Assembly: GCA_944324475.1 (NCBI GenBank)
Contig: CALUWK010000001.1
Location: 1 to 64,000 of the forward strand
Origin: Candidatus Gastranaerophilales bacterium
GTDB taxonomy: Bacteria; Cyanobacteriota; Vampirovibrionia; Gastranaerophilales; Gastranaerophilaceae
DNA length: 64,000 nt
Direction of reading: 5' to 3'
How positions within the stretch are numbered: position 1 is the first letter of the stretch; the number at the start of each line of letters is the position of its first letter. This document shows positions 1-6,607 of this stretch, piece after piece. Below the pieces are notes generated by a model that saw only the letters and a program-made list of their open reading frames with translations, made no database searches and was not told the origin of the DNA. The translations under genes were made by a program, and so were the position numbers.

Positions 1-139
1 CAAGAAAAATGACGATAAAAAGAAGTTTTTCAAAAATGTTTATATTAATTATTACAATTAAAAAGCTTAAAATTGGTGCTAATGCTAAAAACAAAAGCAC
101 AATTGAAACCCATTTGAAAATTTTATCAATTTTGTTCAT
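1..139 (-). CDS. Small membrane protein, partial (cut by window edge)
   Basis: The reading frame starts at an ATG (139-137) and runs off the window without a stop. The visible 46 residues begin MNKIDKIFKW and continue as one long hydrophobic stretch, probably one or two membrane segments. There is no clear Shine-Dalgarno and no family I recognise. It is divergent from the tRNA gene. Function unknown; it could be the N-terminus of a larger membrane protein outside the window. Confidence 0.45.
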   Translation of the reverse strand, partial: MNKIDKIFKWVSIVLLFLALAPILSFLIVIININIFEKLLFIVIFL

Positions 140-267
140 AACTTTATTTTATCGAAAATCAAGTATAATAACATTATGAAAAAATTTTTATTGTTATATA
201 GAATTTATGTTAATACACTTCACTAAAATATAGACATAACCAATTATTATGTTATTATGGAATTAAT

Positions 268-354
268 AGAGATGTGTCCGAGTGGTTTAAGGTGCAGTCC
301 TGGAACGACTGTGCGGGGGTGACTCCGCCAAGGGTTCGAATCCCTTCATCTCTG
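268..354 (+). tRNA. tRNA-Ser (anticodon GGA)
   Basis: The acceptor arms AGAGATG (268-274) and CATCTCT (347-353) pair, followed by discriminator G354. The anticodon stem CAGTC/GACTG encloses the loop CTGGAAC, giving anticodon GGA (reads UCC/UCU). A long variable arm is present, as expected for a class II serine tRNA, and the T-arm has GGTTCGAATCC. CCA is not encoded. A protein-like reading frame passes through the gene and continues directly after its 3' end; see the next entry. Confidence 0.97.
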
Positions 355-648
355 AATTTTAAAAAACCTCTAACTCGTGAAAAAATTCTTTCTTTAATAA
401 AAGGAGAATTATCGAGTGCAAAAATTTTATATGCAACAAAAGAGGAACTATTAGACATCCTTGTAAATGAACAAAAAGAAAAAATTTCTAATGAATTTAT
501 CAGACTAAACAATCAAACAGTTGATGAAAAAATAAGTGAAATTTTTGATTTTATTGAAGTAATTACAAATATCTTAGATAAAAAACAAGCCACAATTGCA
601 CTTCAAACAGGCTTGGGATTATTAAATAAATCAAAAAGCAAATTATGA
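355..648 (+). pseudogene. Start-less ORF joined to the tRNA-Ser 3' end (5'-truncated gene remnant)
   Basis: The open frame between the tRNA 3' end and the stop at 646-648 encodes about 97 charged, helix-rich residues ending LLNKSKSKL. The frame has no ATG or GTG, and its only TTG is near the 3' end. The only upstream ATG lies inside tRNA-Ser. I read this as the 3' part of a gene whose 5' end was lost when a recombination joined it to the tRNA, as happens with tRNA-targeted integrative elements. No family recognised. A non-canonical ATT start cannot be excluded. Confidence 0.4.
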
Positions 649-658
649 AGGTCGACAA

Positions 659-742
659 ATGGGTAAAAATTTTCCTAATGGAATTTGTGGAGATATGCTA
701 GAATATAAAAAACCAAAACAAAATATAAAGGTCAGTAAATGA
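659..742 (+). CDS. 27-residue ORF, possible remnant of a larger gene
   Basis: A short frame begins MGKNFPNGICGD. It overlaps the start of the next gene through ATGA (739-742), which would allow translational coupling. The leaders of this ORF and the next gene share the pattern AAGGTC-N4-AATG, so both starts may have been made by a local duplication. It may be the surviving C-terminus of a longer protein, for example a toxin tail next to a membrane partner; that reading is speculative. Confidence 0.3.
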   Translation: MGKNFPNGICGDMLEYKKPKQNIKVSK

Positions 743-1218
743 ATATAATAAAATTTTTTCTTAAATTTTTTCAAATTATTTTCAATTTATTAATTTCATC
801 TATTATAATTTTATGGCTCACATATCTTGGAAGTTATATATTAAATTTTAAAATAATTAATTTTCAAATAATTATTCATTATATTTTAGCTATTATTTTA
901 ATGGTTTGTTTGTGGTGGAATTTGTTTAAAAAGATTAAATTGTATAAATTAATCATAGTAATTATTTTATTCTTGTCTTCAGTTTTTTTACCAAGGATTA
1001 CTGATTTATTAGATTTTTCAAATAGCTATGAAGATAAAAATCTTAATTTAATTGAAATAAAAAAATTTATTAATACCGACGTTTGTCTAGATAGCGGATT
1101 ATGCGCTGAAAATTTAGAAGTTAATACAGAATATGGTTTAATTAAAATTAATAAAGAAAATTGCCTAAAATACAATTGGAAATGGGATGAAAAAAAGAAA
1201 CACTGTAATTTAAACTAA
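739..1218 (+). CDS. Hypothetical multi-pass membrane protein with Cys-containing C-terminal tail
   Basis: 159 residues. Three or four hydrophobic segments fill roughly residues 5-100. A soluble tail of about 55 residues follows with four cysteines (DVCLDSGLCAE, ENCLKYNWKW, KKHCNLN). The tail looks like a small extracytoplasmic or disulphide-stabilised domain. I do not recognise a named family. The gene overlaps the 27-residue ORF by 4 nt and lies in the patch behind tRNA-Ser. An immunity-type membrane protein is one possibility, but nothing here proves it. Confidence 0.6.
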   Translation: MNIIKFFLKFFQIIFNLLISSIIILWLTYLGSYILNFKIINFQIIIHYILAIILMVCLWWNLFKKIKLYKLIIVIILFLSSVFLPRITDLLDFSNSYEDKNLNLIEIKKFINTDVCLDSGLCAENLEVNTEYGLIKINKENCLKYNWKWDEKKKHCNLN

Positions 1219-1262
1219 AATTAAACAGCTTGGTAAAAGCTAAAAGACAATATTTTATACAA

Positions 1263-1838
1263 TTAATTACTAAAAGGCACAAAATTTAAATCATCATCCA
1301 AGATACCCTTTTCTTTAAACAATATCCACATTCCGCAAAAACCGCTTAGATTTTCAGCTCTATTTTTATAAGAATGATATTTATCGCCAACTGCAATTAA
1401 ACAAAGTAAATAAGGAGGACAATTTTTTTTATAGACTTCTTTTAAAAATTCGTCTTCTTTTTTTCTATATTTTTCCCATTCTTTTTGAGAATTTAATAGT
1501 AGATGATATTGTTTTTTAGAAATTAAATATTTTGCAGCTTCAAGTGACCTATTTATTTCGATTTTATATTTTTCAATTCCTTTAAGAGAACATTGCATCA
1601 TATCATAATCAGTTTCATAATTGGTGTTCAAGCATTCTTGAACACCTTTATCAATTTTTTTAAGCTCATCTTGAGAAGCAAAATCCGCCTTTGAAAAATC
1701 AATTTCAACTTGATATGGATATTTTAAATTTAAATAAATGTTTTCTATTTTTTTCTTAATAGAATTTCTAACCTTGGGAAATGATAGTGGAATTGCATAA
1801 ATAAGAACAATAATTGTGATTGTAATAATCTTTTTCAT
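1263..1838 (-). CDS. Membrane-anchored LprI/DUF1311-like protein
   Basis: 191 residues. An N-terminal hydrophobic segment (about residues 3-20) acts as a signal or anchor. From about residue 65 there is a helical domain of the DUF1311/LprI type: ECLNTN, then MMQCSLKGIEKY, then LLNSQKEWEKYRKKEDEF, then a C-terminal Cys. Family members are periplasmic or lipid-anchored, and some inhibit lysozyme. The function here is inferred from family only. The start is a probable leaderless ATG: TATAAT lies 6 nt upstream and there is no Shine-Dalgarno. Confidence 0.6.
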   Translation of the reverse strand: MKKIITITIIVLIYAIPLSFPKVRNSIKKKIENIYLNLKYPYQVEIDFSKADFASQDELKKIDKGVQECLNTNYETDYDMMQCSLKGIEKYKIEINRSLEAAKYLISKKQYHLLLNSQKEWEKYRKKEDEFLKEVYKKNCPPYLLCLIAVGDKYHSYKNRAENLSGFCGMWILFKEKGILDDDLNFVPFSN

Positions 1839-1844
1839 AGGATT

Positions 1845-1850
1845 ATTATA
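1845..1850 (-). promoter_or_regulatory. -10 element of a predicted leaderless promoter
   Basis: On the minus strand a perfect TATAAT ends 6 nt before the ATG at 1838. Transcription would start at or next to the A of the start codon. No AGGAG-like sequence lies between. Confidence 0.55.
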
Positions 1851-1879
1851 TTTAAAATTTAAGAATAAGTAAAAGTTTT

Positions 1880-2218
1880 TTACTTTCTATACCAAGGTTT
1901 AAATTCTTCAATTTCATCAAATAAATTGCAATAATCTCCCTTAAAACAAATACATCTATCATCAATATAAAGATATGAGGATAATTTTGTATTAGTTACA
2001 TCTTTAAAAAATTTATCTAAATTATTATTAATTAGCCATTTTGTTGCAAGCATTAAATTTCTTGATGTAAAAAGATATAATTCAGCTTGTTTTGATAATT
2101 TTTCTATAAATTCATAAGCTCCAATTTTAATTTCAGGAATGTAATTTTCATTGAATTTATCTTTTCCATATTCATTTAATACGCCATCTAAATCTATAAG
2201 TATTTTTTTGGTGAACAT
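1880..2218 (-). CDS. Small HAD-family phosphatase (module 1)
   Basis: 112 residues, a minimal HAD fold. Motif I is IDLDGVL with Asp9 and Asp11, motif II is LFTSR (Thr51/Ser52), a candidate motif III Lys is near residue 78, and motif IV is YIDDR (Asp86/Asp87). All catalytic acidic residues are present, so it is probably an active Mg-dependent phosphatase. Small HADs with the IDDR and C-terminal FKPW pattern resemble phage-type nucleotide or polynucleotide phosphatases; the substrate is unknown. It is transcribed divergently from an HTH regulator across about 58 nt. A copy about 88% identical sits at 58885-59220, and a broken one at 59973-60115. Confidence 0.75.
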   Translation of the reverse strand: MFTKKILIDLDGVLNEYGKDKFNENYIPEIKIGAYEFIEKLSKQAELYLFTSRNLMLATKWLINNNLDKFFKDVTNTKLSSYLYIDDRCICFKGDYCNLFDEIEEFKPWYRK

Positions 2219-2225
2219 AAGCTAT

Positions 2226-2269
2226 TTGTCCGTCTTACAGTTTGTCTATATTGTCATTATAGCGGACAA
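2226..2269. promoter_or_regulatory. Operator/promoter region of HAD-HTH module 1 (TTGTC half-sites)
   Basis: TTGTCCG (2226-2232) is the reverse complement of CGGACAA (2263-2269). Further TTGTC half-sites start at 2242 and 2251. The pair TTGTC (2251) to GACAA (2269) brackets the -10-like TATAGC (2258-2263), which is 13 nt before the regulator ATG. This fits an autoregulatory operator shared by the divergent HAD and HTH genes. TATAGC-13-ATG recurs in module 2. Confidence 0.55.
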
Positions 2270-2276
2270 TTTAATT

Positions 2277-2489
2277 ATGGACAAGGTTTTATTACAAAAA
2301 TTAGCAAACCGTATAAAAGAGTTAAGAAAACTGCACAAATATACTCAAGACGATTTAGCTGATTTAGCCCAAATTGCACGCTCAACCTTGGGTAATATTG
2401 AAACCGCACAAAACGATATAACATTCTCAAAATTAAATAAAATTGCCAAAGCCTTTGATTTATCACTAGCTGAATTTTTAAATTTTTAA
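2277..2489 (+). CDS. Cro/C1-type HTH regulator (module 1)
   Basis: 70 residues, essentially one HTH_XRE domain: IKELRKLHKYTQDDLADLAQ (scaffold and helix 2), then IARSTLGNIE (recognition helix), then ITFSKLNKIAKAFDLSLAEF. The ATG at 2277 is chosen because it fits the family N-terminus; reading further upstream would run into the HAD gene. No Shine-Dalgarno lies in the short leader. It likely represses itself and the divergent HAD gene through the TTGTC sites. Its last 15 codons and 3' flank are identical to those of the regulator at 60183-60395. Confidence 0.8.
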   Translation: MDKVLLQKLANRIKELRKLHKYTQDDLADLAQIARSTLGNIETAQNDITFSKLNKIAKAFDLSLAEFLNF

Positions 2490-2498
2490 ATCATCACA
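2442..2498 (+). repeat. 57-bp exact repeat, copy 1 (3' end of HTH gene plus flank)
   Basis: This stretch, from ATTGCCAAAG to AAATCATCACA, is identical base for base to 60348-60404, about 58 kb away. It covers the last codons of the regulator, the stop codon and some untranslated sequence. Recent duplication or gene conversion between the two HAD/HTH loci is the simplest explanation. Confidence 0.85.
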
Positions 2499-2574
2499 CT
2501 TCCTCAATTCAATTATAAAATTATTTCCGTTCATAATTTACTAATGAATTATAACATGAATATATTGCATTTTG

Positions 2575-2641
2575 CACTAAAAATTTAAGTGTATAAATAG
2601 GGTATATAAATAATCAAAAATTGCACTTAATATAAAGAGTG
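2575..2641 (+). promoter_or_regulatory. Candidate operator pair for the RHH gene
   Basis: Two CACT/AGTG inverted repeats precede the gene: CACT 2575-2578 with AGTG 2588-2591, and CACT 2624-2627 with AGTG 2638-2641. Both sit in the context TTGCACT. The second overlaps the Shine-Dalgarno region. Tandem short inverted repeats suit an Arc/MetJ-type ribbon-helix-helix autoregulator. Inferred from sequence only. Confidence 0.4.
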
Positions 2642-2649
2642 AGGTGAAT

Positions 2650-2823
2650 ATGTTTAAAGTCGAAAAAACGGAAATGACAAATAAAACATTCAGATTACCT
2701 TTAAAATTAGTGCAAGAATTACAAACAATAGCACAAAATAAAGGGGTATCTCTTAATAATTTAGTGCAACAATGTTGCGAGTATGCCATTAAACATTTAG
2801 ATAAAAATACAGATAAACTTTAA
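2650..2823 (+). CDS. Ribbon-helix-helix (Arc/CopG-like) DNA-binding protein
   Basis: 57 residues, with GAGGTG as ribosome site upstream of the ATG at 2650. The N-terminal strand is NKTFRLPLKL. Two helices follow: VQELQTIAQN, then the turn KGVSLNNLVQQCCEYAIKHL. This is the classic Arc/MetJ pattern of strand, helix, GxSLN, helix. Such proteins bind DNA as dimers, often as antitoxins or plasmid regulators. No partner toxin gene follows; the next gene is the SulP transporter. It lies between two HTH-derived sequences, so the patch is rich in small regulators. Confidence 0.7.
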   Translation: MFKVEKTEMTNKTFRLPLKLVQELQTIAQNKGVSLNNLVQQCCEYAIKHLDKNTDKL

Positions 2824-2828
2824 TATAT

Positions 2829-2852
2829 CGATAGTTTAACTACTAACAATTT
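2829..2852 (+). promoter_or_regulatory. Leader of the SulP gene resembling the HTH-module leader
   Basis: The near-palindrome TAGTTTAACTA (2832-2842) is followed by CTAACAATTT and the ATG at 2853. The stretch CTAACAATTT also precedes the ATG of the HTH gene at 59288, and ACAATTTA precedes the HTH gene at 2277. No Shine-Dalgarno is present. It appears to be the operator and leader of a former HTH regulator gene that now drives the transporter. Confidence 0.45.
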
Positions 2853-4475
2853 ATGGATAAATTATTATTACAAAAATTAGGCAATCATATAAAAAAACTA
2901 AACACAATTAAAGGTGATTTTTTTGGCGGAGTTATTGCAAGTATAATTGCATTTCCGCAAGCTCTTGCTTTTGGTGTAGCATCAGGACTTGGCGCAGTCG
3001 CAGGGGTTTGGGGTGCTATAATTCTATCATTTGTTACAGCTCTTGTGGGTCTAAATTGTCCTGTAATATCAGGGCCGACAGGTCCGAGCGCTATAATTAT
3101 TGCTCATATTTATGCACTTATGAGCGGTGATATTTCAAGCGTGTTTTTGATTTTAGCGTTTAGCGCAATAATTCAGATGATAATATCAATAACTTCAATC
3201 CCATCATTAATAAAATATATCCCATATCCTGTAATATCAGGGTTTTTAAGCGGTATAGGCATAATAATTATAATATTGCAAATTTCTCCGATTTTAGGAG
3301 GTGAAAATTATTCATCAGTATTAATTGCGCTAAAAAATATACCTTTATGTATTCAAAATATTAATTTTGATGCGGTTTTATTGGGTTTTATTTCTCTTTT
3401 GATTGTATTTTTAATTCCAAAGAAAATTTCAAAATATGTCCCATCGCAAATTATAGCCTTGATTTTAGGCAGTTTAATTTGTTATTATTTTAATTTTGAA
3501 GCAGATAAAATTTCTGCTATTACTTTTGAAATTCCAAAATTTGCACTTCATAATTTTAATTTTTCGATTTTATCAAATTCATTAGCAATAGCTTTATCAA
3601 TATCATTCGTTTTAACCTCCGAAAGCCTTTTAACAGGGCTTGTTATGGAATCTTTAGCTAAGAAAAAATATAACCCTAAAAAACTTGTTTTTTCTCAAGG
3701 TTTGGGAAATTTAATTTGTTCATTTTTTGGTGTTATGCAGGGTTCTGCTGCGACTATGAGAAGTGTTGCGGCGTATAAGGCGGGTGCAACTACAAAATTA
3801 AGTGCAATTTTTTCTTCTTTAATATTATTAATTGCCTTATATAAATTTTCTTTTTTGATTTCTCAAATTCCAATATGCACTCTAAGCGCTATTTTAATTA
3901 AAATCGGATATGATATTTTAGATTTAAAAATATTTAAGATAATAAAACACGCACCAAAAGATGATGTTTTAACTTTATGTATAGTTATATTTTTAACTGT
4001 TTTTTATAATTTAATTTTTGCAATTATTACAGGTATCGTTTTAGCTTCAATTCTTTATGCTAAAAGAATAGCCGATAATACAAATATTAAAGAAACATAT
4101 AATCCTGAAGGTTATAGCTTAGATGAAGCAAAAGCAGAAAAAGAATCACACTATAAAATCAGAATTTTACATATAGACGGGCAATTTTTCTTTGGTTCAA
4201 TCAGCCAAATTGTTTCTCATTTTGATGAAATGCTTGGTGTTGAATATATAATTTTAACGTATCCTAATTTTCATAAATTAGATATGTCAGCTATATTTGC
4301 TCTTGAAGATATAATTTTGAGGCTTGATGCGCAAAAGATAAAACTTTGTTTTGTGACTCCTTTTGATGAAATATATAACCAGCTTGAAGCTATTAAAAAA
4401 GAGGGTTTTGATTTGTTGTTATATAAAAATGAACAAGAAGCAATAGATTTTGCACTTGAGAATATTAAAAGTTAG
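2853..4475 (+). CDS. SulP-family anion transporter with STAS domain and HTH-derived N-terminus
   Basis: 540 residues. The membrane domain (about 20-400) has SulP signatures such as GDFFGGVIAS, IAFPQALAFG and SGPTGPSA. A C-terminal cytoplasmic STAS domain (about 425-535) includes LHIDGQFFFG and LDMSAIFAL. The family exchanges or symports inorganic anions (sulfate, bicarbonate) or dicarboxylates; the substrate cannot be read here. The first 17 residues (LLLQKLGNHIKKL) match the N-terminus of the HTH regulators at 2277 and 60183 in protein and DNA, while typical SulP sequence begins only after them. The gene looks like a fusion of a regulator 5' end with a transporter body. Confidence 0.88.
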   Translation: MDKLLLQKLGNHIKKLNTIKGDFFGGVIASIIAFPQALAFGVASGLGAVAGVWGAIILSFVTALVGLNCPVISGPTGPSAIIIAHIYALMSGDISSVFLILAFSAIIQMIISITSIPSLIKYIPYPVISGFLSGIGIIIIILQISPILGGENYSSVLIALKNIPLCIQNINFDAVLLGFISLLIVFLIPKKISKYVPSQIIALILGSLICYYFNFEADKISAITFEIPKFALHNFNFSILSNSLAIALSISFVLTSESLLTGLVMESLAKKKYNPKKLVFSQGLGNLICSFFGVMQGSAATMRSVAAYKAGATTKLSAIFSSLILLIALYKFSFLISQIPICTLSAILIKIGYDILDLKIFKIIKHAPKDDVLTLCIVIFLTVFYNLIFAIITGIVLASILYAKRIADNTNIKETYNPEGYSLDEAKAEKESHYKIRILHIDGQFFFGSISQIVSHFDEMLGVEYIILTYPNFHKLDMSAIFALEDIILRLDAQKIKLCFVTPFDEIYNQLEAIKKEGFDLLLYKNEQEAIDFALENIKS

Positions 4476-4537
4476 AGTGGCAACTTATTTTATTTTTTAT
4501 TTTTGTATGTGTGTTACATGAAGGAAGGTAGGAATTT

Positions 4538-4789
4538 ATGAATATCAATGAGTTATCTTTAAGTTTTGGAAAAACACCTATGTTTGTTAAGGAAAAATTT
4601 AGAGTTGAAAATGACTTTTATGCGAAAGAAAGCTATGTAAATATTAATGATATAGCTAATTTAGAAAAAATTTCAGATAATAATTGGGAAGCAATGTCCG
4701 TAAGTGGTTTAAAAGACTTAGGCAGAAGGGCTAAAATTTATCATTTTGATAATGAGGGTGCGCAACAAATTCTAAATTATATGGCTTAA
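4538..4789 (+). CDS. Hypothetical protein, 83 residues
   Basis: A strong ribosome site (GAAGGAAGGTAGG) precedes the ATG. The protein is soluble and charged, beginning MNINELSLSF, and has no signal peptide or membrane segment. I do not recognise a family. It follows the transporter by 62 nt and is the last plus-strand gene before a minus-strand block, so it may be its own unit. Confidence 0.6.
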   Translation: MNINELSLSFGKTPMFVKEKFRVENDFYAKESYVNINDIANLEKISDNNWEAMSVSGLKDLGRRAKIYHFDNEGAQQILNYMA

Positions 4790-4836
4790 AATATAAAACT
4801 TATATTATATATCATTGAAAAATTAACAGAGTATAT

Positions 4837-5208
4837 TTATTCGCCATACCACATAATTTCAACAGCATAATCTGGTGCATCAACTAAAGCACCAAATTTT
4901 GAATATTCCATGTTGGCTTTTTCATAAGTTTTTTGGCTTGGAAATATTTTAGATAGCATTTTCAATCCCGCTGCTAAAATTGCTCCAATACCTGCATATT
5001 TAATAATTGAGCGGTTTGCGCCTCTTGCTTGGGTTGCTGTATTTGATACAAATTTGTCTATTGCGTCTTTGTTAAACATAGAAGAAAGTTCTGATTTTGT
5101 AGGTAATAAATAGCGTGCACCTGCACCTGCAATAGCACCTGCACTTGCAGTAAGAGCATATTTGCCATAGTTATTTTTTTGTTCAGTTGAATTTACTCTT
5201 TGAATCAT
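4837..5208 (-). CDS. Hypothetical membrane protein with two glycine/alanine-rich segments
   Basis: 123 residues from the ATG at 5208, which is preceded by GTGAAG. A longer TTG-started version is possible but less likely. Two small-residue-rich hydrophobic stretches (ALTASAGAIAGAG near residues 18-35, and YAGIGAILAAGLKML near 70-88) could be membrane helices. The C-terminal 30 residues are soluble. No known family recognised. Related-looking small Gly/Ala membrane proteins occur elsewhere in the window (for example 39990-40865). Confidence 0.55.
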   Translation of the reverse strand: MIQRVNSTEQKNNYGKYALTASAGAIAGAGARYLLPTKSELSSMFNKDAIDKFVSNTATQARGANRSIIKYAGIGAILAAGLKMLSKIFPSQKTYEKANMEYSKFGALVDAPDYAVEIMWYGE

Positions 5209-5385
5209 AATCTTCACACTTTCTTCACAAGATAATCGTGTCAACTAGCACTTTGAGCCATGACACTAACTATTTTCTACTCATCTTGATTTGGTAAAAA
5301 AAATCAAATCATTTGTCTATAAAATTTGTAATTCCCTAACCGATTTCACAAATTTTTTCTATTTTATCATATAAAGATTATTATG

Positions 5386-5664
5386 TCAAGATTTATATAA
5401 AAATTTTTTTGTTTTTTCTATATTATTTTTAATTAATTCAATTTTATCTTTTTTTATGAGATTTTTAATTCTATATTCTTCTTTTAAGGCAGCGGATTTG
5501 TCTTTTAAATCTGTTATATAGACTATTTCTTTAGGTTTATGGCATTTTAAATATTTTGCTCCTTTGCCTTCAAGATGTTGTTTAAATCTTTTAAATACAT
5601 CTTTCGTAATTCCGCAATATAGTGTATTATCAATCGTTTGAATTATGTATAGAAAGTATTTCAT
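5386..5664 (-). CDS. GIY-YIG nuclease domain protein (UPF0213-like)
   Basis: 92 residues. The N-terminal core is YIIQTIDNTLYCGITKD, where YII and YCG stand for the GIY-YIG motif. It is followed by RFKQHLEGKGAKY and later a conserved Glu (KEEYRIKNLIKK). This small stand-alone family acts on DNA ends or branched DNA, though the exact role of UPF0213 proteins is unclear. It starts inside the 3' end of dusB (35-nt overlap), so the two are co-transcribed. Confidence 0.85.
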   Translation of the reverse strand: MKYFLYIIQTIDNTLYCGITKDVFKRFKQHLEGKGAKYLKCHKPKEIVYITDLKDKSAALKEEYRIKNLIKKDKIELIKNNIEKTKKFLYKS

Positions 5665-6607
5665 CCAATACCTTTATAATTTCTTTTTCATTTTCTAATC
5701 TTACAAGTAAACATCTGTATTTTGAAGCATTTTTAATAGAAGAAATATAATAGTTATAAAATTTTCGCATAAATTTAATGCCATTAATTTCGCCCATATT
5801 TCTAATTTCAAGGTACAGGTGTTCTTTTAACATTTTAATTTTTTGGTTTAAATCAGGTTCTTTTATTTCTATTCCTTCATTTAGATATTTTTCAATCCGA
5901 TATGGAAGTGTAAAATCGCCCATAATGCCCCTACCGATTGAAACACCGTCGCATTTTGTTATTTCAAGGCATTTTTTGGCATCCTCAAGACTTTTAATAT
6001 CTCCGTTTGCAAAAACGGGAATTTTTAGTTCTTTTTTTAAAAGTTCTATTTTTCCCCAGTCGGCATGACCTTCATACATAGCATTTCTTGTTCTTGCATG
6101 GAGTGTTATAAAATCAGCACCTGCATTTTCCATAATTTTTGCAAATTCAATGTAGTTTTCTTCATTTTTTGACCAACCGAGTCTGCATTTTACACTGACA
6201 GGTAGTCCGATCGCATCTTTTATTGATTTTAGTATGTCTGAAGCAAGTTTTGGAGTTTTCATCATGGCGGAGCCGTCGCCTGAAACAACAACTTTTTTAA
6301 CTGGACAACCGCAATTAATATCAATCATGCTGGCATAAGGGGCGACAATTTTTGCAGCAGAGGTCATTTTATCAATTTTGTGACCTACTAATTGAAAAGC
6401 AAGAGGATATTCAAATTCTTCAAATTGTATAATTCTTGGATTAGGATTATTGCACAACATTTCTGACGAAATCATTTCTGTTGTCATTAAACATTTTGAA
6501 CCGTATTTTCTAATTAAGCCACGAAAAACAACATCAGAAATCCCTGCCAGTGGTGCTTGAATAACTTTAATTTCGTTTATGTTAATTTTTTTATTTTTTG
6601 AGGGCAT
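5630..6607 (-). CDS. dusB: tRNA-dihydrouridine synthase (DusB type)
   Basis: 325 residues, the full length for the family. It reduces uridine to dihydrouridine in the tRNA D-loop using FMN and NADPH. Landmarks: the FMN-binding start QAPLAGISD (18-25), catalytic Cys101 in NCGCPVKKV, the substrate-site HARTR, and the TIM-barrel end SIGRGIMGD. The ATG lies inside the 3' end of the TPR gene (17-nt overlap) and the stop overlaps the GIY-YIG gene, so the three genes form a tight unit TPR-dusB-GIY. Confidence 0.93.
   Translation of the reverse strand: MPSKNKKININEIKVIQAPLAGISDVVFRGLIRKYGSKCLMTTEMISSEMLCNNPNPRIIQFEEFEYPLAFQLVGHKIDKMTSAAKIVAPYASMIDINCGCPVKKVVVSGDGSAMMKTPKLASDILKSIKDAIGLPVSVKCRLGWSKNEENYIEFAKIMENAGADFITLHARTRNAMYEGHADWGKIELLKKELKIPVFANGDIKSLEDAKKCLEITKCDGVSIGRGIMGDFTLPYRIEKYLNEGIEIKEPDLNQKIKMLKEHLYLEIRNMGEINGIKFMRKFYNYYISSIKNASKYRCLLVRLENEKEIIKVLDEILSIHNSND

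Noticed and set aside
274-354. Protein-coding start inside tRNA-Ser (MSEWFKVQSW reading)
   Set aside because: The tRNA structure is complete and the reading is the usual translation shadow of a serine tRNA. No ribosome site precedes it.
2151-2276. N-terminal extension of the module 1 HTH gene
   Set aside because: It would run antisense over the HAD start and adds unlike sequence. The ATG at 2277 matches the family length.
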